A stretch of DNA of 21,709 nucleotides from Acidimicrobiaceae bacterium (GTDB taxonomy: Bacteria > Actinomycetota > Acidimicrobiia > Acidimicrobiales > RAAP-2), in the NCBI GenBank assembly GCA_003164275.1, contig PLSY01000218.1:4160-25868 (forward strand), written 5' to 3'. This document shows, one piece after another, positions 1 to 7,926 of the stretch (positions are counted from its first letter, which is position 1; each line of letters opens with the position of its first letter). The position numbers were made by a program, and so were the translations under genes. Under the pieces are notes generated by a model. The model saw only the letters and a program-made list of their open reading frames with translations, searched no databases and was not told where the DNA came from.

Positions 1-898
1 ACGCGGCGTTCACCGGTGTCGTCCAATGTCCGGAACCCCAGGCGGCGATCACTGCGTCGGCCAACTTGGCAACCGTTGCCTCATTGTCGATTGAGGGACC
101 AAAATTCCACGCGCCTTCGAAGGCGCCGCCGTGCGAATGGTCCAACAGACCGGCTCCGAGCGAAAGGTAGCCAGACAGTGGCTCGAGGACATGCTGCCAC
201 GGCCTAGTTGAATTCGGATTGCGGACGACGAGATCACCGGACGACGCCAAGGCACGTGCTGCGTCGGGAACGATGCGGTCCTCCGCCCAGTCCCCCCCGC
301 CCAGCACGTTGCCAGCCCGCGCTGATGCAATCCTGACACCGTGCTCGCTGAAATTCGGCGAAGCGAAGAACGACGCCCGATAGGCGTCCACCACCAGTTC
401 AGACCCAGCCTTACTAGCGCTGTAAGGGTCGTGACCACCTAATGGATCATTCTCACGAAACCCCCACACTTGGCCATCGTTTCGATAGCACTTGTCGCTG
501 GTGATAGCCACCACCGCACAGGAACTCTTCGTCAACCGAACCGCGTCCAGCACCGACACGGTACCCATTACGTTTACGTCGAATGTCTCTCGAGGTTCGA
601 TCAGGCTTGTGCGAACAATGGGCTGTGCAGCCAGATGAAAGATTACATCCGGCTGGCAGCGAGCGATCGTGTCTTGGACGACCTGGGGATCGCGGATGTC
701 GCCTCGGACGTCTGCGGCGAGGAGATCTGCCACGTGGGATGTTTCGAAGTGGCTCGGTTCGCTGGGGGGATCCAGTGCCAGTCCGGTCACTTCCGCCCCG
801 AGCTTGTGGAGCCAGAGCGACAACCATGACCCTTTGAATCCGGTATGTCCGGTGACGAGCACGGACGCGCCGCGAAATGGATGAAGGTGTTGTGGCAC
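1..898 (-). CDS. rfbG: CDP-glucose 4,6-dehydratase (C-terminus beyond window)
   Basis: Converts CDP-D-glucose to CDP-4-keto-6-deoxyglucose with bound NAD+, in the cytoplasm; it is the second step after RfbF. Translating the minus strand from a GTG at 898 gives 299 codons with no stop before the window edge; the family is usually about 350-360 residues, so roughly 55-60 C-terminal residues are missing. Visible signatures are VTGHTGFKGSWLSLWL (residues 15-30, Rossmann nucleotide loop), TSDKCYRN, the DPYSASK block with catalytic Tyr159 and Lys163, and RPWQHVLEPLSGYL. These strings are specific to CDP-glucose dehydratases rather than dTDP/GDP relatives. An in-frame TAG lies seven codons upstream of the GTG, so the start is tightly bounded; GAGAG about 10 nt upstream is a weak ribosome site. 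It follows the DMT gene by 15 bp and is probably the last visible member of the leftward operon. Confidence 0.95.
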   Translation of the reverse strand, partial: MPQHLHPFRGASVLVTGHTGFKGSWLSLWLHKLGAEVTGLALDPPSEPSHFETSHVADLLAADVRGDIRDPQVVQDTIARCQPDVIFHLAAQPIVRTSLIEPRETFDVNVMGTVSVLDAVRLTKSSCAVVAITSDKCYRNDGQVWGFRENDPLGGHDPYSASKAGSELVVDAYRASFFASPNFSEHGVRIASARAGNVLGGGDWAEDRIVPDAARALASSGDLVVRNPNSTRPWQHVLEPLSGYLSLGAGLLDHSHGGAFEGAWNFGPSIDNEATVAKLADAVIAAWGSGHWTTPVNAA

Positions 899-913
899 CG
901 GGCGTGGAACTCT

Positions 914-1900
914 CTATGGTCGATCGGTTGAGGGGGCTGGTCCATTGGCAATGAGATGACCGGTCAGGGACTCTGCTTCGGCCACCAATACGGAACCGAG
1001 GCCGATATCGGATTCGGTGGAAGGCACTGACAACGAACTCTCACTGCCGCTACCGAGGGCGACAAAAACCGATCCGATCAGGACACCGACAAAGCCCAAC
1101 GCCCGCAACGTTAGGATCCAGTCATTCTTGGGGAGTGCTTCGCTGAAGACCACTGTTCCCACGGCGACAAGGTACGTGCTGCACACAACATCCGACATCG
1201 ATCCGACCAGGGCAATTCGAAAACGTTGCAGTCCGGTCTGGTACATCATCATTCCAAAGACTGAGAACACGATGAAGACGTACGGGTAGATCGATCCCAT
1301 GATGTCCGGAATGCTCCGAATGAGCCCGTGCCGGACAACGAGCGTCGACGCGCCTTTCGTGCCTAGTGCCGCACCTCCATAGAGAAGGCCGGCGGCGACC
1401 CCATACAGAAATCCGAGTTTGCCGTGTCCCTTCTGAATCGCCCGGAGCACCAAGGCCACGACGGCAATCGTTGGAACGGCAGCAATCAGGACTTTGATTC
1501 CCGAACCTGAGAGCCCAACCGAGCTCGAGGTCCCTTCCAGCGATAGGGATATGGCGACGAGAGACACGACGACGACGCCGAGTCCGATCCACTCTGCTCG
1601 ATGGAGTCTCTCTCCAAGTCGTACGCGGGAGAACAGTACGAGGAGGACGATGCCGGCGTTGAAAATGGACTGCACCACCGGGATCGGCGCGAGCGCGAAG
1701 GCCATGATCTGAAGGGCCAGACCGAGCAGACACAGGACAAACCCCCCCATCCACAGTTTGGAGGTCGCCAGTGTCCTCACCAAGTGGCCGCTACGCCGAG
1801 CCGAGAACTCGGGAAGCGATCCGACGGCATGTTTCTGGACTACGTTCCCAACGTTGATAACGATGGCCGATAGAAGACTGAAGACAACTCCAGTGATCAT
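914..1900 (-). CDS. DMT/EamA-like membrane transporter
   Basis: Integral membrane protein of 328 residues with about nine or ten hydrophobic segments from residue 1 onward and short loops, the pattern of the drug/metabolite transporter superfamily (EamA or NIPA-like). The N-terminal segment (SLLSAIVINVGNVVQKHAVG) and two internally similar halves fit this. The last 45 or so residues are polar. Its ATG at 1900 directly abuts the TAG of the upstream GT2 gene (1901-1903) and has no separate Shine-Dalgarno, so translation is probably coupled. ArnE/ArnF, which flip undecaprenyl-phosphate-aminoarabinose, are small DMT-superfamily proteins encoded near the ArnC-type GT2. By analogy this protein may flip the lipid-linked sugar made by its neighbour; that role is inference. 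A magnesium or metabolite transporter is the alternative. Confidence 0.75.
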   Translation of the reverse strand: MITGVVFSLLSAIVINVGNVVQKHAVGSLPEFSARRSGHLVRTLATSKLWMGGFVLCLLGLALQIMAFALAPIPVVQSIFNAGIVLLVLFSRVRLGERLHRAEWIGLGVVVVSLVAISLSLEGTSSSVGLSGSGIKVLIAAVPTIAVVALVLRAIQKGHGKLGFLYGVAAGLLYGGAALGTKGASTLVVRHGLIRSIPDIMGSIYPYVFIVFSVFGMMMYQTGLQRFRIALVGSMSDVVCSTYLVAVGTVVFSEALPKNDWILTLRALGFVGVLIGSVFVALGSGSESSLSVPSTESDIGLGSVLVAEAESLTGHLIANGPAPSTDRP

Positions 1901-3064
1901 CTAGGAACCGGGGATCGTGGCCGGTCTGCTCCCAGGGAGTGAGATTCTCTTCTCCGGCTCAGGCTGTGGCACCCGACCCTGGGCATCTGGGCTGGCTTCC
2001 GAATCACCGTTGCCGGCAGCAGTCGAGAGGAGCGAGCCTCGTCCTGGCTCCAAAAGAGCATCTTCGGTCCGAGTTCTCTCGGTCGGACTGCGAAACCCGA
2101 GCGTCTGGCGAATGACGAAGTTGGGGCGACCCTTGACCTCTTCGTAGATCAGACCGATGTAAATACTCACGATGCCGAGGAGGCAGAAGAGGATCCCGAA
2201 GAGCATCACCATTAGAGCGACGATGGTTCCGAATCCAGGGAACGGGACACCACGAACGATCCAGTCGATGGTCAATCCAGCCAACGTGAGCAAGGAGATC
2301 AGGAAGAGCGTGATGCCAACCACGGGGATAAGGACCAGGGGCACTTGAGAGTGGGCAAACACAGCCTTGAGCGCCAGTTGCATCACGCCGATCGTGTGAG
2401 CCTTGGACGTTCCTGCAAAACGCTCTTCACGTTCGTGTTCCACGCCGACCGACCTGAAGCCGACCCATGCGACGAGGCCCCGGACGAAGCGGTTGCGCTC
2501 ATCCATGGCGCGCACCTGCTCGTACACCCGGCGGTCCAGGAGGCGGAAGTCGCTGGCATTTGCGGGGATTAAATGGCCTGTCAGCTTCCCGATCCCCCAA
2601 TAGAAGACCTTCGAGTTCATGGTACGGACGACGCCGGTGCCGCGTCGGGCCGTGACGATTCCGTACACGTTCTCGTAGCCAGCTTCCCACTGCTCCACGA
2701 ACTTCGGGATCATCTCCGGGGGGTCCTGGAGGTCGGCGGTCATGAGCACTACGGCATCCGCATCGACGCTGGCCAGACCGGCCGTGAGCCCCCCGTCCAT
2801 TCGGAAGTTGCGGGCCAGTTGGACGATCTTGAATCTGCTATCACGACAACGAATGGCCTCCAGGCGTTCGAAGGTGTCGTCTTCGGATCCGTTGTCCACG
2901 ATGATCGCTTCGCAGTCGTATGCGGTTAGCTGATCGAAGACTTTGGCTAGCCGACGAGCCAACTCATCGATGCACTCACCCTCGTTGTAGGCGGGCGATA
3001 CGATGGCGATGCTCTTGCGCTGCACTGTCACGACGCAACGGCAGCTGAGGGTCGTTCCACGCAC
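1901..3064 (-). CDS. GT2 polyprenyl-phosphate sugar synthase-like (GtrB/ArnC type)
   Basis: Likely transfers a sugar from a nucleotide donor to polyprenyl phosphate on the cytoplasmic face. The GT-A domain has SPAYNEGE (residues 23-30), VDNGSEDDT (57-64), and ADLQD (110-114) as the metal/donor motif. Later come NASDFRLLDRRV and a basic segment RFAGTSKAHT. Two C-terminal membrane helices follow, at about 242-270 and 277-310, which is the DPM1/GtrB/ArnC layout. The last 60 residues are polar, Pro/Glu/Arg-rich and probably disordered, an addition to the usual length of about 310-330. The GTG start at 3064 has GAGGG only one base upstream; GTG codons at 3031 and 3025 are alternatives and would place MQRKSIAIVSPAYNE near the N-terminus as in relatives. 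The exact start is open. It is immediately followed by the DMT gene. Confidence 0.88.
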   Translation of the reverse strand: MRGTTLSCRCVVTVQRKSIAIVSPAYNEGECIDELARRLAKVFDQLTAYDCEAIIVDNGSEDDTFERLEAIRCRDSRFKIVQLARNFRMDGGLTAGLASVDADAVVLMTADLQDPPEMIPKFVEQWEAGYENVYGIVTARRGTGVVRTMNSKVFYWGIGKLTGHLIPANASDFRLLDRRVYEQVRAMDERNRFVRGLVAWVGFRSVGVEHEREERFAGTSKAHTIGVMQLALKAVFAHSQVPLVLIPVVGITLFLISLLTLAGLTIDWIVRGVPFPGFGTIVALMVMLFGILFCLLGIVSIYIGLIYEEVKGRPNFVIRQTLGFRSPTERTRTEDALLEPGRGSLLSTAAGNGDSEASPDAQGRVPQPEPEKRISLPGSRPATIPGS

Positions 3065-3336
3065 GCCCTCAGGCCGGTAGTAAAACGCGGTGCGCAGAAC
3101 CTTTGCCTCGTTTTCGCCATTGGATAAAGCTTACACGGACCGCAAGAGTGCTTCAGTGACCGCTGGGTCGATCCAGAGGCCCACTCGGGCTGATGCAGGG
3201 ATACCACCTTCTGCGACCTGGTCCTGCTTTGCAGCTCGGGCTCCTGCGACCGGAGCATAAGAGCTGTTCACGGGCAGAAACGGGCGTCCAACGCCCCGAT
3301 TTCCCGCCTGACGGCTATGCCGCTGGCGTCGGTGGA
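3065..3336. other. Intergenic gap with no recognised gene
   Basis: This is the longest gap in the window (272 bp), between the Rieske-domain gene and the GT2 gene, both on the minus strand. Short open frames cross it but have no recognisable family or convincing ribosome site. It holds a possible hairpin at 3282-3296, described separately. A TAAGCT hexamer on the minus strand at 3128-3133 could be a -10 box, but I see no good -35 at 16-18 bp. The gap suggests that the GT2-DMT-rfbG genes have their own promoter. Confidence 0.5.
3275..3296 (-). terminator. Weak candidate terminator after the Rieske gene
   Basis: GGGCGT (3282-3287), loop CCA, ACGCCC (3291-3296) form a perfect 6-bp GC-rich stem about 40 bases past the Rieske stop codon. 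On the minus strand the hairpin is followed by GTTTCTG, only a three-base T run, so intrinsic termination would be inefficient. It could equally be chance in GC-rich DNA. Confidence 0.3.
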
Positions 3337-4260
3337 TCAGATCATCCCTGTGAACGTCAGCACATCGCCCTCGGCTACGAGGTCGCAGCCAGGGCGCAAA
3401 TTGAGCTGTTGTACACCCGGAACTCCGAGCTCGATGGTACCGAGGGGCTTTACACGTTTGGCATGCCACGGGCAGACGAGCGAGTTGCGAGTTGCCGCTG
3501 CGCTGTCCAAGCACGCTCCTTCGTGGTCGCACACACGATCGAAGACTGCCACTTCCTTGTCGGCGGTCCGGATCAGGCGGAATCCTGCAGTCGAGTCGCC
3601 CACTATTACCGTGCCTTCGGGCTCGAGCCGACGGAGGTCGACGGTCACGGGATGGGAACTGGTGGGGGTCGGAGGAATCACGTTCTTGACCGTCAGATCG
3701 GTCGTCTCGGCGAAGGTGCGTGGTCGACCGTCCGAAGCGAAGCTGTACCCGGCCAGGCGTAGACGGCCTCGCTGCGCGCGCATCGGGAGGTCTTCGCTCA
3801 TCAGGACTTTGTAGTTCGCTGTCAGGATCCGGCGCAGGATGGGGTAGAGCCAGATAGCTCCGCTCGGACCCCCGATGTGGTAGGTGGTCTCGACCCTGGA
3901 GCGGATCGATCCGCTCTGAGTCGAATCGCCGATTGCCGTTTCGACGATCAGCACGAAGCAGGCGAGCGTTGTGTAATAGACCTGGGTACCGTCGGAGGCC
4001 ACGTAGTTAGCCAAAGCGATCGGCACCGGAATTCCGGCGATTTTCTGGAAATTGATGGTTGCGATGAAGTCGTCACCGATTGTGGCGGGGACTGTGTCGG
4101 CCTGCGAGTGCACCTGATTGAGATGGGGGACGTCCTTGTAGTTCCAGTCTGCGTCCTCGTCGGTCCACGTCCCTTCGCTCACAAGGCTGAAGGACTTAAA
4201 TCTCAGCCCGAACCGTGATGCTGAGCGGACGAGCTCGGGGGCGGTGCGGCGGACGCTCAT
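3337..4260 (-). CDS. Oxygenase-like protein with C-terminal Rieske [2Fe-2S] domain
   Basis: The 307-residue protein has a clear C-terminal Rieske domain: Cys244-x-His246, 16 residues, then Cys263-x2-His266 (VCDHEGAC and CPWHAK), which should ligate a [2Fe-2S] cluster. The N-terminal part (about 20-175) contains D43-x2-H46-x4-H51 (DVPHLNQVH), the pattern of the mononuclear-iron ligands in Rieske oxygenases, and later NYKVLMSEDLPM with Asp157 as possible third ligand. Classical enzymes have the Rieske domain first and the catalytic SRPBCC domain second; here the order is reversed and the protein is short. The ATG overlaps the methyltransferase stop as ATGA (4257-4260), so the two are translationally coupled. 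Oxidation of a sugar or methyl group is plausible by context (CMP-Neu5Ac hydroxylase is a precedent for a Rieske enzyme acting on a nucleotide sugar), but the substrate is unknown. No reductase is encoded in the window. Confidence 0.82.
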   Translation of the reverse strand: MSVRRTAPELVRSASRFGLRFKSFSLVSEGTWTDEDADWNYKDVPHLNQVHSQADTVPATIGDDFIATINFQKIAGIPVPIALANYVASDGTQVYYTTLACFVLIVETAIGDSTQSGSIRSRVETTYHIGGPSGAIWLYPILRRILTANYKVLMSEDLPMRAQRGRLRLAGYSFASDGRPRTFAETTDLTVKNVIPPTPTSSHPVTVDLRRLEPEGTVIVGDSTAGFRLIRTADKEVAVFDRVCDHEGACLDSAAATRNSLVCPWHAKRVKPLGTIELGVPGVQQLNLRPGCDLVAEGDVLTFTGMI

Positions 4261-5258
4261 GCGCTAGCCACGGCCATGATGTTGCCCAGACGGAGACTGA
4301 CACTCACATTTGGGAGGCGTCTTGTCCATTTGCCATTGAGGCCCACGAGCGAGGTGGTCGTTTCTACCAGATGCTCCAAGGGGAGCACGTTCTTCGTCGG
4401 AGCGGAGGCGACGGTCCGGAAACCCGCTTTCGTCAGCATCGCGGAGAGCGTCTCTGGGGTGAAGAGCTGCGGGTGCTGGAGGCAGAATGGCGGCCAACGG
4501 ACGCCCAGCGTCCGCCGAAGGAAGGATGAGTAGTTGTGCGTGACGGCGAGCAGATATGCGTCGGGTGCGAGTTGTTCCCTGAGTTCGATTAGGTATTGCA
4601 GAGGGTCGATCAGGTGGTCGAGGACGTGGATGAGCACGACGTTGTCCGCATTGGCAGGGGCGCCAAGCGCTCCTAGGCTGGGGGCGACCGTGGTCGGCAC
4701 CGCACCCCCGGACTTCTTCAGTTCGTCGTGAACGTCGACATTGGGCTCGATGAGCACGACGCGATCGAGTTCACCGACCGCCCGCGCCGCTTCGGTTGCT
4801 AGTCCAATGTCAGGGCCGATCTCGAGGTAGGTGCCCCGGAGGGGCCGCTGCGCAGCCAGGAACTCGATATAGCCCATCTGGGTGTGACGGAGAACCTCGG
4901 GGGACGCCCCTGCCGTATTGTCGGGCATGGATGAGTACAGGGCGTCAAGGGCAGACTCGGAGAGGTAGGTGGGGCAGAAGACGAGGCCGCACTTCGAGCA
5001 CTGAGCGAAGTCGAAAAAGCAGGAGCGGGACCGGAATCCTCGCCAGTAGGCCGCTCGCTCGTCATCGCCCAATGGCTCAGCTCGTACGGGAGCTCGGACC
5101 TTGACGTCTTCTGGGCTCGGCGTTTGCCCGCACATAGGACAATTCCGTGCGATCAATGAGGACACAGGGCCAGCGCCACTTGAGGCCGGAGTCAGGAGGT
5201 CCCCGTCTCGAACGAACTTGTCGCCGAAAGATGACCTGATCGAGCCTTTCTCTGCCAT
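4257..5258 (-). CDS. Class I SAM-dependent methyltransferase with N-terminal zinc ribbon
   Basis: The 333-residue protein has two CxxC pairs, Cys40/Cys43 (NCPMCGQ) and Cys87/Cys90 (QCSKCGLVF), forming a probable zinc ribbon. A Rossmann methyltransferase domain follows, with motif I LEIGPDIG (145-152), an acidic end of strand 2 in LIEPNVDV, and HVLDHLIDP (211-219) as motif-IV-like block. This layout is typical of methyltransferases in polysaccharide clusters and resembles NDP-hexose C-methyltransferases, which also carry an N-terminal Zn site; C- versus O- or N-methylation cannot be told from sequence. The ATG at 5258 has GGAAAG about eight bases upstream, and an in-frame TGA lies five codons back, so the start is well supported. 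It overlaps the Rieske-domain gene by 4 bp (ATGA), which suggests that the two act on the same product. Confidence 0.85.
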   Translation of the reverse strand: MAEKGSIRSSFGDKFVRDGDLLTPASSGAGPVSSLIARNCPMCGQTPSPEDVKVRAPVRAEPLGDDERAAYWRGFRSRSCFFDFAQCSKCGLVFCPTYLSESALDALYSSMPDNTAGASPEVLRHTQMGYIEFLAAQRPLRGTYLEIGPDIGLATEAARAVGELDRVVLIEPNVDVHDELKKSGGAVPTTVAPSLGALGAPANADNVVLIHVLDHLIDPLQYLIELREQLAPDAYLLAVTHNYSSFLRRTLGVRWPPFCLQHPQLFTPETLSAMLTKAGFRTVASAPTKNVLPLEHLVETTTSLVGLNGKWTRRLPNVSVSLRLGNIMAVASA

Positions 5259-5326
5259 ATACCCAGCTTTCCGTCACAGGACAATCGACAGTCTCGCCGG
5301 AGGACCGGCTCTCCGCTCGCAGCCGA

Positions 5327-5332
5327 ACTATA
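5327..5332 (-). promoter_or_regulatory. Candidate -10 box upstream of the methyltransferase
   Basis: TATAGT on the minus strand lies 68 bases before the methyltransferase ATG, inside the 204-bp gap that follows the GT87-like gene. It matches the bacterial TANNNT consensus well. The -35 region at 17-18 bp spacing (around TACTGC) is poor. It may mark a separate start for the methyltransferase-Rieske pair. Confidence 0.3.
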
Positions 5333-5462
5333 TCTCTTCCGGTGTGGGGGCAGTAGCCCGCGGCGCCGTTCCTGGCGAGTTCCGGATCGGTTCGTGGGAC
5401 CACGAGGCTGGACGTTCTCTCTTGGTCGGCGGCCAATCCGTCAAAAGCCGTCTGCTCGTCGA

Positions 5463-7811
5463 TCATGAGACAACCGGGCCAGAGGTGGCGTGCACCCGTC
5501 GAGGCGCAGTTGCGGCCCGGTTCCCGGATCCACTCACGGCCGTTGGGGGAGAGCTCGGATCCCCGGAACGCTCGCGTATGCCGTCGTAGACCACGCAGAC
5601 ACCGAGGGCAACGAGGATCGGGGCGGTCACGAGGACACTGAAGTCCACGAAGTTGTCCCCGAAGTAGAAGTACGAGTGGGGCGCCAGTGCGAGCCCGAAG
5701 AGCACGGAGATCGATACCTTCCGCCGGCTGATGGTGGCGTCGTTAAGGAAGAGGGCTAAAGGAACGAAGAGGAAGATGAGCGCGTAGTAGTTGGACAGGT
5801 CGGACAAGAGCAGGAACGTGATGGTGATGAGCGTTGTCGCCCGCCAAAGCACCTGCTCTTTGAAGCGCAGATACCAAGCCAGGATCAACGTACCGACTAC
5901 TTCTAAAGGGAAGACGAGTGGGGAGATGATGCGCATTACCGCCAGGGCCCCTGCGTCGCGGTCGATCCCGTAGCCCACAGCCTGGGCGAACCCGGCAAGC
6001 GATGTATTGAAATAGGTTGTACTGACGGCCACGCTGCTCTGGACTGCACCAAGGCCCTGGTTGCTAACCAGGGCGCGGACGTTGTGGCTGATAGTGCCAG
6101 CAAACCCCAGAAACCCTAGAAACGTGGCCAGGAGGGCGACGCCTATGGCGACGGCCAGGTATCGCAGCCTCCCCCCCCGCAAGAATGTCAGCAAGTAGAG
6201 AGCGGGAAAGATCTTTGCCGCCGCCGCCAATCCGAGCCAGGTGGCGGCGAGCGAGCTCCTCCGTTGCTGAAGGGCGGCGATCCCGACCACCACCATGACG
6301 AAGACGAGCAGATCCACATTGGCCCGATCGAATGCGAAGGTGACCGGTAGTGAAAAGAGGGCGATGACCACGACCAGAATTCGCTCTCCACGAGACAGGC
6401 CCACAGTGAACGAGCGGGTGAACCACCAAAGCAGGAAACCAATAATGGCCGAGAGGAACACGAAGAGTGCTGCGTATTCGTTCATCCATAAGAATGGACC
6501 CGTCAGCCAATAACCGACAGGTGGGTAGTTCCCCGTCAAAATCCCGTAAGGATTGAACGTTTTCAAGATCTCCGAAGCCTGAAAGAAGTCGCTGAACCGT
6601 GGATACTGCGCTACCAGCCATGTGTTGTGTTCGAAATAAGGCAGCGGACTGTGCTGGAAGTGAAGGAGATCGACCACCGCGTTGATCAAGATTCCGAAGC
6701 CTGTTGTGCCGAACGTGATGAGGACGAGGGAGCGCCGTACCCCCGAGGCGATTGGAATAAGGCGAAAGAGGGCTCGTTGCGCAATCAGAATGATTCCTAG
6801 AGCCACCGCCACCATGCCCAATCCTTGTGCCAGACGGGTTGTGAAATACCGGGTGTCGCTCGGAGGTCGATAGAGGGTCACTGCCAAAACGGTGCTTCGG
6901 ACGGTGCCGCCGAAGGCAGTACTCACCAGAAGGTGGGATGGATTGACGGCGAGAATTGGCACATTCCAGGTGAACGCCTGGATTGGGCGTCCATTCACTT
7001 TGTAGACATAGGACTGGTTCCGAGTGGTCGACGCACTGACCCTTATCCACTGATGAAGGGGGACGCTGGCGATGAGGGGCTGCACAGAGGGTGTCTTGAG
7101 AGACGCCAGTGCACCCGTGGTTGCGAAAAGCGATCGCTGGAGCCCTGATCCGACAATCTCGAAGCTTATGCCGCTCGGCCCAGTGAGCGTCGAGACCACT
7201 TCCGACATGCCGGTGCTCGTCGGGGTCGGAGACGAGTCGAGTCTGAATTCGAATGAGAGGTCAACATCGTAAGTCGATGAATGGCGTACAAGCCGCTGGA
7301 TCTGGTTTGTATCCACCTCGGTCGAATGTCCCCTGGTGACGAGTGGCACCGAGACGTGCGCACGGCCGATCTGCTGGACAACGACATTGTCGATCGGCGT
7401 CACAAGGGCCACGGTCGCTATGCCGCCAGCGACGAGTATCGTTCCGAGCCATCCGGTTACGCGTCGTTTGAAACTTCGAGACGAGGAGCCGGCGGAGTGA
7501 TTTGGCGTCTCCCCAGCCCACCATGCCGACATCCTCCGGCTGGTAGCGAGTCTGAGGAGCAGTAGTGCGAAGCCGGCGAATAGTGCCATGCTGCCCACTA
7601 CGACAAGGGCGTTCTCGACAGCATTCGAGACCTTGTAATGCTCCGTACGGACAATGAGCGCCACGAGGAGTGCCACCGCGCCGACAGCACCCGCCAACAC
7701 GACCAACCAGGCCTTGGGCCATGGCGTAGGTATCGGCTCAGCCATTCCTGCTGCGGAAGCCGCCCGGATTGTCACCCAGTCGGAGGGTGCTCGGCGGTGC
7801 TTAGCTGCCAT
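5463..7811 (-). CDS. GT87-like membrane glycosyltransferase with extracytoplasmic lectin-like domain
   Basis: The 782-residue multispanning protein has membrane helices near 34-57, 67-88 and 118-143. A largely beta, soluble segment (about 155-325) resembles a LamG/concanavalin-like fold (VDLSFEFRLD, HQWIRVSAS, YKVNGRPIQAFTW). Then comes a long C-terminal polytopic region. That region carries RFSDFFQ with Asp408, a candidate catalytic acid by comparison with PimE-type GT-C enzymes, and FAFDRANVDLLVFV followed by AAAAKIFPALYLL, the DUF2029/GT87 hallmark. These enzymes use polyprenyl-phosphate sugars and act outside the cytoplasm. The protein is paralogous to the one at 14002-16806 over both soluble and membrane parts. 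The start is uncertain: ATG 7811 lacks a Shine-Dalgarno, and ATG 7745 (MAEPIPTPWPKAW) is an alternative. It lies 115 bp downstream of rfbH. The sugar it transfers is unknown. Confidence 0.82.
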   Translation of the reverse strand: MAAKHRRAPSDWVTIRAASAAGMAEPIPTPWPKAWLVVLAGAVGAVALLVALIVRTEHYKVSNAVENALVVVGSMALFAGFALLLLRLATSRRMSAWWAGETPNHSAGSSSRSFKRRVTGWLGTILVAGGIATVALVTPIDNVVVQQIGRAHVSVPLVTRGHSTEVDTNQIQRLVRHSSTYDVDLSFEFRLDSSPTPTSTGMSEVVSTLTGPSGISFEIVGSGLQRSLFATTGALASLKTPSVQPLIASVPLHQWIRVSASTTRNQSYVYKVNGRPIQAFTWNVPILAVNPSHLLVSTAFGGTVRSTVLAVTLYRPPSDTRYFTTRLAQGLGMVAVALGIILIAQRALFRLIPIASGVRRSLVLITFGTTGFGILINAVVDLLHFQHSPLPYFEHNTWLVAQYPRFSDFFQASEILKTFNPYGILTGNYPPVGYWLTGPFLWMNEYAALFVFLSAIIGFLLWWFTRSFTVGLSRGERILVVVIALFSLPVTFAFDRANVDLLVFVMVVVGIAALQQRRSSLAATWLGLAAAAKIFPALYLLTFLRGGRLRYLAVAIGVALLATFLGFLGFAGTISHNVRALVSNQGLGAVQSSVAVSTTYFNTSLAGFAQAVGYGIDRDAGALAVMRIISPLVFPLEVVGTLILAWYLRFKEQVLWRATTLITITFLLLSDLSNYYALIFLFVPLALFLNDATISRRKVSISVLFGLALAPHSYFYFGDNFVDFSVLVTAPILVALGVCVVYDGIRERSGDPSSPPTAVSGSGNRAATAPRRVHATSGPVVS

Positions 7812-7926
7812 GGAGGGACCTGGTCCGAGACGGAAAGAGGTCGTACGGGTCCGTCACCATTTCGAGGACCGTATCCGCTTAAAGCGCTGAATTACGGCCC
7901 GACGCTGCACACGCTGGCGATTCGGT

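Noticed and set aside
453..829. Long overlapping ORFs on both strands near the left end
   Set aside because: They are shadows of rfbG, whose frame gives a continuous, motif-rich protein from GTG 898.
3337..4260. Rieske protein as the missing E3 electron donor for RfbH
   Set aside because: E3 is a plant-type ferredoxin fused to an FAD reductase; this protein has a Rieske motif, no flavin or NAD site, and an oxygenase-like N-terminal domain.
5077..5466. 129-codon minus-strand ORF whose ATG overlaps the GT87 stop (ATGA)
   Set aside because: The overlap is attractive and it fills a 204-bp gap, but it runs about 180 bp into the well-supported methyltransferase gene and encodes an Arg-rich sequence with no recognisable motif.
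7876..7886. Short palindrome CGCTTAAAGCG in the gap after rfbH
   Set aside because: Five-base arms with a one-base centre are too small to form a hairpin, and no T run follows.
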